A stretch of 64,000 nucleotides of DNA from NCBI GenBank assembly GCA_963920705.1, contig OY987230.1:868001-932000 (forward strand), in the 5' to 3' direction. Shown here one piece after another: positions 12,950 through 27,761 of the stretch. The notes under the pieces were generated by a model. That model was not told where the DNA came from, did not search any database, and saw only the letters and a program-made list of their open reading frames with translations. How positions within the stretch are numbered: the stretch's first letter is position 1; each line of letters starts with the position of its first letter. Made by a program: the position numbers and the translations under genes. The DNA is from Odiellus spinosus. Taxonomy: Eukaryota; Arthropoda; Arachnida; Opiliones; Phalangiidae.

Positions 12950-15900
12950 AGAAATCATAGAATATCAAAATAGTCAAATTTCAGATTTTCAAAATTCGCT
13001 TTTTGATATTAGATGTTTTTTGAATTGTCCATATTTTCCATGTTTTTCAACGGATTTTTGAAAACTCTTATTATTTAAACTGTCCATTAATTGCTCTTTC
13101 GAATGACTTTGTTTTGTCTAAATTGCAAAATTGTGACAAATATAAAATTGGTTAAAATTAAGCAAAAACGCTTAAAAATCCAAGATTATTGGATTCAAAT
13201 GGACACAAAACTTTTGATTTTTAAGCGATTTAGACAAAATTAAGACCACTCGAAAGACCAAATTTTGGTCTATCTAAAAAACAAGAGTTTTGGAAAATCC
13301 GTTGAAAAACATGGAAAATATGGACAATTCAAAAAACATCTAATATCAAAAAGCGAATTTTGAAAATCTGAAATTTGACTATTTTGATATTCTATGATTT
13401 CTTGAATTGGCCATATTTTTCTTGTTTTTCAACGGATTTTCCAAAACTATTGTTTTTTAGATAGACCAAAATTTGGTCTTTCGAGTGGTCTTAATTTTGT
13501 CTAAATCGCTTAAAATTCAAAAGTTTTGTGTCCATTTGAATCCAATAATCTTGGATTTTTAAGCGTTTTTGCTTAATTTTAACCAATTTTATATTTGTAA
13601 CAATTTTGCAATTTAGACAAAACCAAAGTCATTCGAAAGAGCAATTAATGGACAGTCTAAATAATAAGAGTTTTCCAAAATCCGTTGAAAAACAAGAAAA
13701 ATATGGCCAATTCAAGAAATCATACAATATCAAAATAGTCAAATTTCAGATTTTCAAAATTCGCTTTTTGATATTAGATGTTTTTTGAATTGTCCATATT
13801 TTCCATGTTTTTCAACGGATTTTTGAAAACTCTTATTATTTAAACTGTCCATTAATTGCTCTTTCGAATGACTTTGTTTTGTCTAAATTGCAAAATTGTG
13901 ACAAATATAAAATTGGTTAAAATTAAGCAAAAACGCTTAAAAATCCAAGATTATTGGATTCAAATGGACACAAAACTTTTGATTTTTAAGCGATTTAGAC
14001 AAAATTAAGACCACTCGAAAGACCAAATTTTGGTCTATCTAAAAAACAAGAGTTTTGGAAAATCCGTTGAAAAACATGGAAAATATGGACAATTCAAAAA
14101 ACATCTAATATCAAAAAGCGAATTTTGAAAATCTGAAATTTGACTATTTTGATATTCTATGATTTCTTGAATTGGCCATATTTTTCTTGTTTTTCAACGG
14201 ATTTTTGAAAACTCTTATTATTTAGACTGTCCATTAATTGCTCTTTCGAATGACTTTGGTTTTGTCTAAATTGCCAAAACGTGACAAATATAAAATTGGT
14301 TAAAATTAAGCAAAAACGCTTAAAAATCCAAGATTATTGGATTCAAATGGACACAAAACTTTTGAATTTTAAGCGATTTAGACAAAATTAAGACCACTCG
14401 AAAGACCAAATTTTGGTCTATCTAAAAAACAATAGTTTTGGAAAATCCGTTGAAAAACAAGAAAAATATGGCCAATTCTAGAAATCATACAATATCAAAA
14501 TAGTCAAATTTCAGATTTTAAAAATTCGCTTTTTGATATTAGATGTTTTTTGAATTGTCCATATTTTCCATGTTTTTCAACGGATTTTCCAAAACTCTTG
14601 ATTTTCAGATAGACCAATATTTGCTCTTTCGAGTGGTCTTAATTTTGTCTAAATCGCTTAAAAATCAAAAGTTTTGTGTCCATTTGAATCCAATAATCTT
14701 GGATTTTTAAGCGTTTTTGCTTAATTTTAACCAATTTTATATTTGTCACAATTTTGCAATTTAGACAAAACCAAAGTCATTCGAAAGAGCAATTAATGGA
14801 CAGTTTAAATAATAAGAGTTTTCAAAAATCCGTTGAAAAACATGGAAAATATGGCCAATTCAAGAAATCATAGAATATCAAAATAGTCAAATTTCAGATT
14901 TTCAAAATTCGCTTTTTGATATTAGATGTTTTTTGAATTGTCCATATTTTCCATGTTTTTCAACGGATTTTTGAAAACTCTTATTATTTAAACTGTCCAT
15001 TAATTGCTCTTTCGAATGACTTTGTTTTGTCTAAATTGCAAAATTGTGACAAATATAAAATTGGTTAAAATTAAGCAAAAACGCTTAAAAATCCAAGATT
15101 ATTGGATTCAAATGGACACAAAACTTTTGATTTTTAAGCGATTTAGACAAAATTAAGACCACTCGAAAGACCAAATTTTGGTCTATCTAAAAAACAAGAG
15201 TTTTGGAAAATCCGTTGAAAAACATGGAAAATATGGACAATTCAAAAAACATCTAATATCAAAAAGCGAATTTTGAAAATCTGAAATTTGACTATTTTGA
15301 TATTCTATGATTTCTTGAATTGGCCATATTTTTCTTGTTTTTCAACGGATTTTCCAAAACTATTGTTTTTTAGATAGACCAAAATTTGGTCTTTCGAGTG
15401 GTCTTAATTTTGTCTAAATCGCTTAAAATTCAAAAGTTTTGTGTCCATTTGAATCCAATAATCTTGGATTTTTAAGCGTTTTTGCTTAATTTTAACCAAT
15501 TTTATATTTGTAACAATTTTGCAATTTAGACAAAACCAAAGTCATTCGAAAGAGCAATTAATGGACAGTCTAAATAATAAGAGTTTTCCAAAATCCGTTG
15601 AAAAACAAGAAAAATATGGCCAATTCAAGAAATCATACAATATCAAAATAGTCAAATTTCAGATTTTCAAAATTCGCTTTTTGATATTAGATGTTTTTTG
15701 AATTGTCCATATTTTCCATGTTTTTCAACGGATTTTTGAAAACTCTTATTATTTAAACTGTCCATTAATTGCTCTTTCGAATGACTTTGTTTTGTCTAAA
15801 TTGCAAAATTGTGACAAATATAAAATTGGTTAAAATTAAGCAAAAACGCTTAAAAATCCAAGATTATTGGATTCAAATGGACACAAAACTTTTGATTTTT

Positions 15901-16868
15901 AAGCGATTTAGACAAAATTAAGACCACTCGAAAGACCAAATTTTGGTCTATCTAAAAAACAAGAGTTTTGGAAAATCCGTTGAAAAACATGGAAAATATG
16001 GACAATTCAAAAAACATCTAATATCAAAAAGCGAATTTTGAAAATCTGAAATTTGACTATTTTGATATTCTATGATTTCTTGAATTGGCCATATTTTTCT
16101 TGTTTTTCAACGGATTTTTGAAAACTCTTATTATTTAGACTGTCCATTAATTGCTCTTTCGAATGACTTTGGTTTTGTCTAAATTGCCAAAACGTGACAA
16201 ATATAAAATTGGTTAAAATTAAGCAAAAACGCTTAAAAATCCAAGATTATTGGATTCAAATGGACACAAAACTTTTGAATTTTAAGCGATTTAGACAAAA
16301 TTAAGACCACTCGAAAGACCAAATTTTGGTCTATCTAAAAAACAATAGTTTTGGAAAATCCGTTGAAAAACAAGAAAAATATGGCCAATTCTAGAAATCA
16401 TACAATATCAAAATAGTCAAATTTCAGATTTTAAAAATTCGCTTTTTGATATTAGATGTTTTTTGAATTGTCCATATTTTCCATGTTTTTCAACGGATTT
16501 TCCAAAACTCTTGATTTTCAGATAAACCAATATTTGCTCTTTCGAGTGGTCTTAATTTTGTCTAAATCGCTTAAAAATCAAAAGTTTTGTGTCCATTTGA
16601 ATCCAATAATCTTGGATTTTTAAGCGTTTTTGCTTAATTTTAACCAATTTTATATTTGTCACAATTTTGCAATTTAGACAAAACCAAAGTCATTCGAAAG
16701 AGCAATTAATGGACAGTTTAAATAATAAGAGTTTTCAAAAATCCGTTGAAAAACATGGAAAATATGGCCAATTCAAGAAATCATAGAATATCAAAATAGT
16801 CAAATTTCAGATTTTCAAAATTCGCTTTTTGATATTAGATGTTTTTGAATTGTCCATATTTTCCATGT
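12950..16868. repeat. 1,913-bp (5-monomer) tandem duplication
   Basis: Two nearly identical copies lie head to tail, roughly 12,950-14,862 and 14,863-16,775, with similarity continuing to about 16,868. Markers at the same offset of 1,913 bp include CCAAAACTATTG at 13,441/15,354, the TATTTGTAACAA variant near 13,598/15,511, and TTCTAGAAATC at 14,476/16,389. The same TTCTAG variant also occurs at 2,611, 8,736 and 52,832, at whole-monomer distances. Confidence 0.85.
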
Positions 16869-19800
16869 TTTTCAACGGATTTTCCAAAACTCTTGTTTTT
16901 TAGATAGACCAAAATTTGATCTTTCGAGTGGTCTTAATTTTGTCTAAATCGCTTAAAAATCAAAAGTTTTGTGTCCATTTGAATCCAATAATCTTGGATT
17001 TTTAAGCGTTTTTGCTTAATTTTAACCAATTTTATATTTGTCACAATTTTGCAATTTAGACAATACCAAAGTCATTCGAAAGAGCAATTAATGGACAGTT
17101 TAAATAATAAGAGTTTTCAAAAATCCGTTGAAAAACATGGAAAATGTGGACAATTCAAGAAATCATAGAATATCAAAATAGTCAAATTTCAGATTTTCAA
17201 AATTCGCTTTTCGATATTAGATGTTTTTTGAATTGGCCATATTTTTCTTGTTTTTCAACGGATTTTTGAAAACTCTTATTATTAAGACTGTCCATTAATT
17301 GCTCTTTCGAATGACTTTGTTTTTGTCTAAATTGCAAAATTGTGACAAATATAAAATTGGTTAAAATTAAGCAAAAACGCTTAAAAATCCAAGATTATTG
17401 GATTCAAATGGACACAAAACTTTTAATTTTTAAGCGATTTAGACAAAATTAAGACCACTCGAAAGAGCAAATATTGGTCTATCTGAAAATCAAGAGTTTT
17501 GGAAAATCCGTTGAAAAACATGGAAAATATGGACAATTCAAAAAACATCTAATATCAAAAAGCGAATTTTGAAAATCTGAAATTTGACTATTTTGATATT
17601 CTATGATTTCTTGAATTGTCCACATTTTTCTTGTTTTTCAACGGATTTTTGAAAACTCTTATTATTTAGACTGTCCATTAATTGCTCTTTCGAATGACTT
17701 TGGTTTTGTCTAAATTGCCAAAACGTGACAAATATAAAATTGGTTAAAATTAAGCAAAAACGCTTAAAAATCCAAGATTATTGGATTCAAATGGACACAA
17801 AACTTTTGAATTTTAAGCGATTTAGACAAAATTAAGACCACTCGAAAGAGCAAATTTTGGTCTATCTAAAAAACAATAGTTTTGGAAAATCCGTTGAAAA
17901 ACAAGAAAAATATGGCCAATTCAAGAAATCATACAATATCAAAATAGTCAAATTTCAGATTTTCTAAATTCGCTTTTTGATATTAGATGTTTTTTGAATT
18001 GTCCATATTTTCCATGTTTTTCAACGGATTTTTGAAAACTCTTATTATTTAAACTGTCCATTAATTGCTCTTTCGAATGACTTTGGTTTTGTCTAAATTG
18101 CAAAATTGTGACAAATATAAAATTGGTTAAAATTAAGCAAAAACGCTTAAAAATCCAAGATTATTGGATTCAAATGGACACAAAACTTTTGATTTGTAAG
18201 CGATTTAGACAAAATTAAGACCACTCGAAAGACCAAATTTTGGTCTATCTAAAAAACAAGAGTTTTGGAAAATCCGTTGAAAAACATGGAAAATATGGAC
18301 AATTCAAAAAACATCTAATATCAAAAAGCGAATTTTGAAAATCTGAAATTTGACTATTTTGATATTCTATGATTTCTTGAATTGGCCATATTTTTCTTGT
18401 TTTTCAACGGATTTTTGAAAACTCTTATTATTTAGACTGTCCATTAATTGCTCTTTCGAATGACTTTGGTTTTGTCTAAATTGCCAAAACGTGACAAATA
18501 TAAAATTGGTTAAAATTAAGCAAAAACGCTTAAAAATCCAAGATTATTGGATTCAAATGGACACAAAACTTTTGAATTTTAAGCGATTTAGACAAAATTA
18601 AGACCACTCGAAAGACCAAATTTTGGTCTATCCAAAAAACAATAGTTTTCAAAAATCCGTTGAAAAACAAGAAAAATATGGCCAATTCAAGAAATCATAC
18701 AATATCAAAATAATCAGATTTCAGATTTTCAAAATTCGCTTTTTGATATTAGATGTTTTTTGAATTTTCCTTATTTTCCATGTTTTTCAACGGATTTTCC
18801 AAAACTCTTGTTTTTTAGATAGACCAATATTTGCTCTTTCGAGTGGTCTTAATTTTGTCTAAATCGCTTAAAATTCAAAAGTTTTGTGTCCATTTGAATC
18901 CAATAATCTTGGATTTTTAAGCGTTTTTGCTTAATTTTAACCAATTTTATATTTGTCACAATTTTGCAATTTAGACAAAACAAAAGTCATTCGAAAGAGC
19001 AATTAATGGACAGTTTAAATAATAAGAGTTTTCAAAAATCCATTGAAAAACATGGAAAATATGGACAATTCAAAAAACATCTAATATCAAAAAGAGAATT
19101 TTTAAAATCTGAAATTTGACTATTTTGATATTCTATGATTTCTTGAATTGGCCATATTTTTCTTGATTTTCAACGGATTTTTGAAAACTCTTATTATTTA
19201 GACTGTCCATTAATTGCTCTTTCGAATGACTTTGGTTTTGTCTAAATTGCCAAAACGTGACAAATATAAAATTGGTTAAAATTAAGCAAAAACGCTTAAA
19301 AATCCAAGATTATTGGATTCAAATGGACACAAAACTTTAGAATTTTAAGCGATTTAGACAAAATTAAGACCACTCGAAAGACCAAATTTTGGTCTATCTA
19401 AAAAACAATAGTTTTGGAAAATCCGTTGAAAAACAAGAAAAATATGGCCAATTCAAGAAATCATACAATATCAAAATAGTCAAATTTCAGATTTTAAAAA
19501 TTCGCTTTTTGATATTAGATGTTTTTTGAATTGTCCATATTTTCCATGTTTTTCAACGGATTTTCCAAAACTCTTGTTTTTTAGATAGAGCAATATTTGC
19601 TCTTTCGAGTGGTCTTAATTTTGTCTAAATCGCTTAAAAATCAAAAGTTTTGTGTCCATTTGAATCCAATAATCTTGGATTTTTAAGCGTTTTTGCTTTA
19701 TTTTAACCAATTTTATATTTGTCACAATTTTGCAATTTAGACAAAACCAAAGTCATTCGAAAGAGCAATTAATGGACAGTTTAAATAATAAGAGTTTTCA

Positions 19801-19979
19801 AAAATCCGTTGAAAAACATGGAAAATATGGACAATTCAAAAAACATCTAATATCAAAAAGCGAATTTTGAAAATCTGAAATTTGACTATTTTGATATTCT
19901 ATGATTTCTTGAATTGGCCATATTTTTCTTGTTTTTCAACGGATTTTTGAAAACTCTTATTATTTAGACTGTCCATTAA

Positions 19980-22900
19980 TTGCTCTTTAGAATGACTTTG
20001 GTTTTGTCTAAATTGCAAAATTGTGACAAATATAAAATTGGTTAAAATTAAGCAAAAACGCTTAAAAATCATAGATTATTGGATTCAAATGGACACAAAA
20101 CTTTTGATTTTAAGCGATTTAGACAAAATTAAGACCACTCGAAAGACCAAATTTTGGTCTATCTAAAAAACAATAGTTTTGGAAAATCCGTTGAAAAACA
20201 AGAAAAATATGGCCAATTCAAGGAATCATACAATATCAAAATAGTCAAATTTCAGATTTTAAAAATTCGCTTTTTGATATTAGATGTTTTTTGAATTGTC
20301 CATATTTTCCATGTTTTTCAACGGATTTTCCAAAACTCTTGTTTTTTAGATAGAGCAATATTTGCTCTTTCGAGTGGTCTTAATTTTGTCTAAATCGCTT
20401 AAAAATCAAAAGTTTTGTGTCCATTTGAATCCAATAATCTTGGATTTTTAAGCGTTTTTGCTTTATTTTAACCAATTTTATATTTGTCACAATTTTACAA
20501 TTTAGACAAAACCAAAGTCATTCGAAAGAGCAATTAATGGACAGTTTAAATAATAAGAGTTTTCAAAAATCCGTTGAAAAACATGGAAAATATGGACAAT
20601 TCAAAAAACATCTAATATCAAAAAGCGAATTTTGAAAATCTGAAATTTGACTATTTTGATATTCTATGATTTCTTGAATTGGCCATATTTTTCTTGTTTT
20701 TCAACGGATTTTTGAAAACTCTTATTATTTAGACTGTCCATTAATTGCTCTTTAGAATGACTTTGGTTTTGTCTAAATTGCAAAATTGTGACAAATATAA
20801 AATTGGTTAAAATTAAGCAAAAACGCTTAAAAATCATAGATTATTGGATTCAAATGGACACAAAACTTTTGAATTTTAAGCGATTTAGACAAAATTAAGA
20901 CCACTCGAAAGACCAAATTTTGGTCTATCTAAAAAACAATAGTTTTGGAAAATCCGTTGAAAAACAAGAAAAATATGGCCAATTCAAGGAATCATACAAT
21001 ATCAAAATAGTCAAATTTCAGATTTTAAAAATTCGCTTTTTGATATTAGATGTTTTTTGAATTGTCCATATTTTCCATGTTTTTCAACGGATTTTCCAAA
21101 ACTCTTGTTTTTTAGATAGACCAATATTTGCTCTTTCGAGTGGTCTTAATTTTGTCTAAATCGCTTAAAAATCAAAAGTTTTGTGTCCATTTGAATCCAA
21201 TAATCTTGGATTTTTAAGCGTTTTTGCTTTATTTTAACCAATTTTATATTTGTCACAATTTTGCAATTTAGACAAAACCAAAGTCATTCGAAAGAGCAAT
21301 TAATGGACAGTTTAAATAATAAGAGTTTTCAAAAATCCGTTGAAAAACATGGAAAATATGGACAATTCAAAAAACATCTAATATCAAAAAGCGAATTTTG
21401 AAAATCTGAAATTTGACTATTTTGATATTCTATGATTTCTTGAATTGGCCATATTTTTCTTGTTTTTCAACGGATTTTTGAAAACTCTTATTATTTAGAC
21501 TGTCCATTAATTGCTCTTTAGAATGACTTTGGTTTTGTCTAAATTGCAAAATTGTGACAAATATAAAATTGGTTAAAATTAAGCAAAAACGCTTAAAAAT
21601 CATAGATTATTGGATTCAAATGGACACAAAACTTTTGATTTTAAGCGATTTAGACAAAATTAAGACCACTCGAAAGACCAAATTTTGGTCTATCTAAAAA
21701 ACAATAGTTTTGGAAAATCCGTTGAAAAACAAGAAAAATATGGCCAATTCAAGGAATCATACAATATCAAAATAGTCAAATTTCAGATTTTAAAAATTCG
21801 CTTTTTGATATTAGATGTTTTTTGAATTGTCCATATTTTCCATGTTTTTCAACGGATTTTCCAAAACTCTTGTTTTTTAGATAGAGCAATATTTGCTCTT
21901 TCGAGTGGTCTTAATTTTGTCTAAATCGCTTAAAAATCAAAAGTTTTGTGTCCATTTGAATCCAATAATCTTGGATTTTTAAGCGTTTTTGCTTTATTTT
22001 AACCAATTTTATATTTGTCACAATTTTACAATTTAGACAAAACCAAAGTCATTCGAAAGAGCAATTAATGGACAGTTTAAATAATAAGAGTTTTCAAAAA
22101 TCCGTTGAAAAACATGGAAAATATGGACAATTCAAAAAACATCTAATATCAAAAAGCGAATTTTGAAAATCTGAAATTTGACTATTTTGATATTCTATGA
22201 TTTCTTGAATTGGCCATATTTTTCTTGTTTTTCAACGGATTTTTGAAAACTCTTATTATTTAGACTGTCCATTAATTGCTCTTTAGAATGACTTTGGTTT
22301 TGTCTAAATTGCAAAATTGTGACAAATATAAAATTGGTTAAAATTAAGCAAAAACGCTTAAAAATCATAGATTATTGGATTCAAATGGACACAAAACTTT
22401 TGAATTTTAAGCGATTTAGACAAAATTAAGACCACTCGAAAGACCAAATTTTGGTCTATCTAAAAAACAATAGTTTTGGAAAATCCGTTGAAAAACAAGA
22501 AAAATATGGCCAATTCAAGGAATCATACAATATCAAAATAGTCAAATTTCAGATTTTAAAAATTCGCTTTTTGATATTAGATGTTTTTTGAATTGTCCAT
22601 ATTTTCCATGTTTTTCAACGGATTTTCCAAAACTCTTGTTTTTTAGATAGACCAATATTTGCTCTTTCGAGTGGTCTTAATTTTGTCTAAATCGCTTAAA
22701 AATCAAAAGTTTTGTGTCCATTTGAATCCAATAATCTTGGATTTTTAAGCGTTTTTGCTTTATTTTAACCAATTTTATATTTGTCACAATTTTGCAATTT
22801 AGACAAAACCAAAGTCATTCGAAAGAGCAATTAATGGACAGTTTAAATAATAAGAGTTTTCAAAAATCCGTTGAAAAACATGGAAAATATGGACAATTCA

Positions 22901-24180
22901 AAAAACATCTAATATCAAAAAGCGAATTTTGAAAATCTGAAATTTGACTATTTTGATATTCTATGATTTCTTGAATTGGCCATATTTTTCTTGTTTTTCA
23001 ACGGATTTTTGAAAACTCTTATTATTTAGACTGTCCATTAATTGCTCTTTAGAATGACTTTGGTTTTGTCTAAATTGCAAAATTGTGACAAATATAAAAT
23101 TGGTTAAAATTAAGCAAAAACGCTTAAAAATCATAGATTATTGGATTCAAATGGACACAAAACTTTTGATTTTAAGCGATTTAGACAAAATTAAGACCAC
23201 TCGAAAGACCAAATTTTGGTCTATCTAAAAAACAATAGTTTTGGAAAATCCGTTGAAAAACAAGAAAAATATGGCCAATTCAAGGAATCATACAATATCA
23301 AAATAGTCAAATTTCAGATTTTAAAAATTCGCTTTTTGATATTAGATGTTTTTTGAATTGTCCATATTTTCCATGTTTTTCAACGGATTTTCCAAAACTC
23401 TTGTTTTTTAGATAGAGCAATATTTGCTCTTTCGAGTGGTCTTAATTTTGTCTAAATCGCTTAAAAATCAAAAGTTTTGTGTCCATTTGAATCCAATAAT
23501 CTTGGATTTTTAAGCGTTTTTGCTTTATTTTAACCAATTTTATATTTGTCACAATTTTACAATTTAGACAAAACCAAAGTCATTCGAAAGAGCAATTAAT
23601 GGACAGTTTAAATAATAAGAGTTTTCAAAAATCCGTTGAAAAACATGGAAAATATGGACAATTCAAAAAACATCTAATATCAAAAAGCGAATTTTGAAAA
23701 TCTGAAATTTGACTATTTTGATATTCTATGATTTCTTGAATTGGCCATATTTTTCTTGTTTTTCAACGGATTTTTGAAAACTCTTATTATTTAGACTGTC
23801 CATTAATTGCTCTTTAGAATGACTTTGGTTTTGTCTAAATTGCAAAATTGTGACAAATATAAAATTGGTTAAAATTAAGCAAAAACGCTTAAAAATCATA
23901 GATTATTGGATTCAAATGGACACAAAACTTTTGAATTTTAAGCGATTTAGACAAAATTAAGACCACTCGAAAGACCAAATTTTGGTCTATCTAAAAAACA
24001 ATAGTTTTGGAAAATCCGTTGAAAAACAAGAAAAATATGGCCAATTCAAGGAATCATACAATATCAAAATAGTCAAATTTCAGATTTTAAAAATTCGCTT
24101 TTTGATATTAGATGTTTTTTGAATTGTCCATATTTTCCATGTTTTTCAACGGATTTTCCAAAACTCTTGTTTTTTAGATA
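19980..24180. repeat. 1,531-bp (4-monomer) higher-order repeat, about 2.7 copies
   Basis: Within a stretch of strictly alternating F/R cores, two kinds of dimer alternate. Type one has GAGCAATATTTGCTC, CACAATTTTACAATTT and a one-base-shorter TTTTGATTTTAAG. Type two has GACCAATATTTGCTC, CACAATTTTGCAATTT and TTTTGAATTTTAAG. The ATAGATT marker repeats at 20,071, 21,602 and 23,133, exactly 1,531 bp apart. All dimers in the block also share TTTAGAATGAC and CAAGGAATCATAC. Confidence 0.85.
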
Positions 24181-27100
24181 GACCAATATTTGCTCTTTCG
24201 AGTGGTCTTAATTTTGTCTAAATCGCTTAAAATTCAAAAGTTTTGTGTCCATTTGAATCCAATAATCTTGGATTTTTAAGCGTTTTTGCTTAATTTTAAC
24301 CAATTTTATATTTGTCACAATTTTGCAATTTAGACAAAACCAAAGTCATTCTAAAGAGCAATTAATGGACAGTCTAAATAATAAGAGTTTTCAAAAATCC
24401 GTTGAAAAACAAGAAAAATATGGCCAATTCAAGAAATCATAGAATATCAAAATAGTCAAATTTCAGATTTTCAAAATTCGCTTTTTGATATTAGATGTTT
24501 TTTGAATTGTCCATATTTTCCATGTTTTTCAACGGATTTTTGAAAACTCTTATTATTTAAACTGTCCATTAATTGCTCTTTCGAATGACTTTGGTTTTGT
24601 CTAAATTGCAAAATTGTGACAAATATAAAATTGGTTAAAATAAAGCAAAAATGCTTAAAAATCCAAGATTATTGGATTCAAATGGACACAAAACTTTTGA
24701 TTTTTAAGCGATTTAGACAAAATTAAGACCACTCAAAAGAGCAAATATTGGTCTATCTGAAAATCAAGAGTTTTGGAAAATCCGTTGAAAAACATGGAAA
24801 ATTTGGACAATTCAAAAGACATCTAATATCAAAAAGCGAATTTTTAAAATCTGAAATTTGACTATTTTGATATTCTATGATTTCTTGAATTGGCCATATT
24901 TTTCTTGTTTTTCAACGGATTTTTGAAAACTCTTATTATTTAGACTGTCCATTAATTGCTCTTTCGAATGACTTTGGTTTTGTCTAAATTGCCAAAACGT
25001 GACAAATATAAAATTGGTTAAAATTAAGCAAAAACGCTTAAAAATACAAGATTATTGGATTCAAATGGACACAAAACTTTTGAATTTTAAGCGATTTAGA
25101 CAAAATTAAGACCACTCGAAAGACCAAATTTTGGTCTATCTAAAAAACAATAGTTTTGGAAAATCCGTTGAAAAACAAGAAAAATATGGCCAATTCAAGA
25201 AATCATACAATTTCAAAATAGTCAAATTTCAGATTTTCAAAATTCGCTTTTTGATATTAGATGTTTTTTGAATTGTCCATATTTTCCATGTTTTTCAACG
25301 GATTTTTGAAAACTCTTATTATTTAAACTGTCCATTAATTGCTCTTTCGAATGACTTTGGTTTTGTCTAAATTGCAAAATTGTGACAAATATAAAATTGG
25401 TTAAAATTAAGCAAAAACGCTTAAAAATCCAAGATTATTGGATTCAAATGGACACAAAACTTTTGATTTTTAAGCGATTTAGACAAAATTAAGACCACTC
25501 GAAAGACCAAATTTTGGTCTATCAAAAAAACAAGAGTTTTGGAAAATCCGTTGAAAAACATGGAAAATATGGACAATTCAAAATCATCTAATATCAAAAA
25601 GCGAATTTTGAAAATCTGAAATTTGACTATTTTGATATTCTATGATTTCTTGAATTGGCCATATTTTTCTTGTTTTTCAACGGATTTTCCAAAACTATTG
25701 TGTTTTAGATAGACCAAAATTTGGTCTTTCGAGTGGTCTTAATTTTGTCTAAATCGCTTAAAATTCAAAAGTTTTGTGTCCATTTGAATCCAATAATCTT
25801 GGATTTTTAAGCGTTTTTGCTTAATTTTAACCAATTTTATATTTGTCAAGTTTTGGCAATTTAGACAAAACCAAAGTCATTCGAAAGAGCAATTAATGGA
25901 CAGTCTAAATAATAAGAGTTTTCAAAAATCCGTTGAAAAACAAGAAAAATGTGGACAATTCAAGAAATCATAGAATATCAAAATAGTCAAATTTCAGATT
26001 TTCAAAATTCGCTTTTTGATATTAGATGTTTTTTGAATTGGCCATATTTTTCTTGTTTTTCAACGGATTTTTGAAAACTCTTATTATTAAGACTGTCCAT
26101 TAATTGCTCTTTCGAATGACTTTGTTTTTGTCTAAATTGCAAAATTGTGACAAATATAAAATTGGTTAAAATTAAGCAAAAACGCTTAAAAATCCAAGAT
26201 TATTGGATTCAAATGGACACAAAACTTTTGATTTTTAAGCGATTTAGACAAAATTAAGACCACTCGAAAGAGCAAATATTGGTCTATCTGAAAATCAAGA
26301 GTTTTGGAAAATCCGTTGAAAAACATGGAAAATATGGACAATTCAAAAAACATCTAATATCAAAAAGCGAATTTTGAAAATCTGAAATTTGACTTTTTTG
26401 ATATTCTATGATTTCTTGAATTGGCCATATTTTTCTTGTTTTTCAACGGATTTTCCAAAACTATTGTTTTTTAGATAGACCAAAATTTGGTCTTTCGAGT
26501 GGTCTTAATTTTGTCTAAATCGCTTAAAATTCAAAAGTTTTGTGTCCATTTGAATCCAATAATCTTGGATTTTTAAGCGTTTTTGCTTAATTTTAACCAA
26601 TTTTATATTTGTCACAATTTTGCAATTTAGACAAAACCAAAGTCATTCGAAAGAGCAATTAATGGACAGTCTAAATAATAAGAGTTTTCAAAAATCCGTT
26701 GAAAAACAAGAAAAATATGGCCAATTCAAGAAATCATAGAATATCAAAATAGTCAAATTTCAGATTTTCAAAATTCGCTTTTTGATATTAGATGTTCTTT
26801 GAATTGTCCATATTTTCCATGTTTTTCAACGGATTTTTGAAAACTCTTATTATTTAAACTGTCCATTAATTGCTCTTTCGAATGACTTTGGTTTTGTCTA
26901 AATTGCAAAATTGTGACAAATATAAAATTGGTTAAAATTAAGCAAAAACGCTTAAAAATCCAAGATTATTGGATTCAAATGGACACAAAACTTTTGATTT
27001 TTAAGCGATTTAGACAAAATTAAGACCACTCGAAAGAGCAAATATTGGTCTATCTGAAAATCAAGAGTTTTGGAAAATCCGTTGAAAAACATGGAAAATA

Positions 27101-27750
27101 TGGACAATTCAAAAAACATCTAATATCAAAAAGCGAATTTTGAAAATCTGAAATTTGACTTTTTTGATATTCTATGATTTCTTGAATTGGCCATATTTTT
27201 CTTGTTTTTCAGCGGATTTTCCAAAACTATTGTTTTTTAGATAGACCAAAATTTGGTCTTTCGAGTGGTCTTAATTTTGTCTAAATCGCTTAAAATTCAA
27301 AAGTTTTGTGTCCATTTGAATCCAATAATCTTGGATTTTTAAGCGTTTTTGCTTAATTTTAACCAATTTTATATTTGTCACAATTTTGCAATTTAGACAA
27401 AACCAAAGTCATTCGAAAGAGCAATTAATGGACAGTCTAAATAATAAGAGTTTTCAAAAATCCGTTGAAAAACAAGAAAAATATGGCCAATTCAAGAAAT
27501 CATAGAATATCAAAATAGTCAAATTTCAGATTTTCAAAATTCGCTTTTTGATATTAGATGTTCTTTGAATTGTCCATATTTTCCATGTTTTTCAACGGAT
27601 TTTTGAAAACTCTTATTATTTAAACTGTCCATTAATTGCTCTTTCGAATGACTTTGGTTTTGTCTAAATTGCAAAATTGTGACAAATATAAAATTGGTTA
27701 AAATTAAGCAAAAACGCTTAAAAATCCAAGATTATTGGATTCAAATGGAC

Positions 27751-27761
27751 ACAAAATCATA
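27751..27761. other. Internal deletion junction in a satellite core (copy 1)
   Basis: The core runs normally to GGACACAAAA and then jumps directly to TCATAGAATATC of the following linker. About 150-160 bp, the whole right arm of the core, is missing. Short A-rich microhomology is present on both sides of the join. The identical junction occurs at 33,370, in the duplicated block. Confidence 0.85.

Noticed and set aside
13606-15701. Two identical 60-codon open frames (13,606 and 15,519) and similar ones at 34,176, 34,458 and 35,944
   Set aside because: They are chance open stretches running across core, arm and linker of the satellite. The identical pair is simply the 1,913-bp duplication, and most monomers have stops or indels in that frame.
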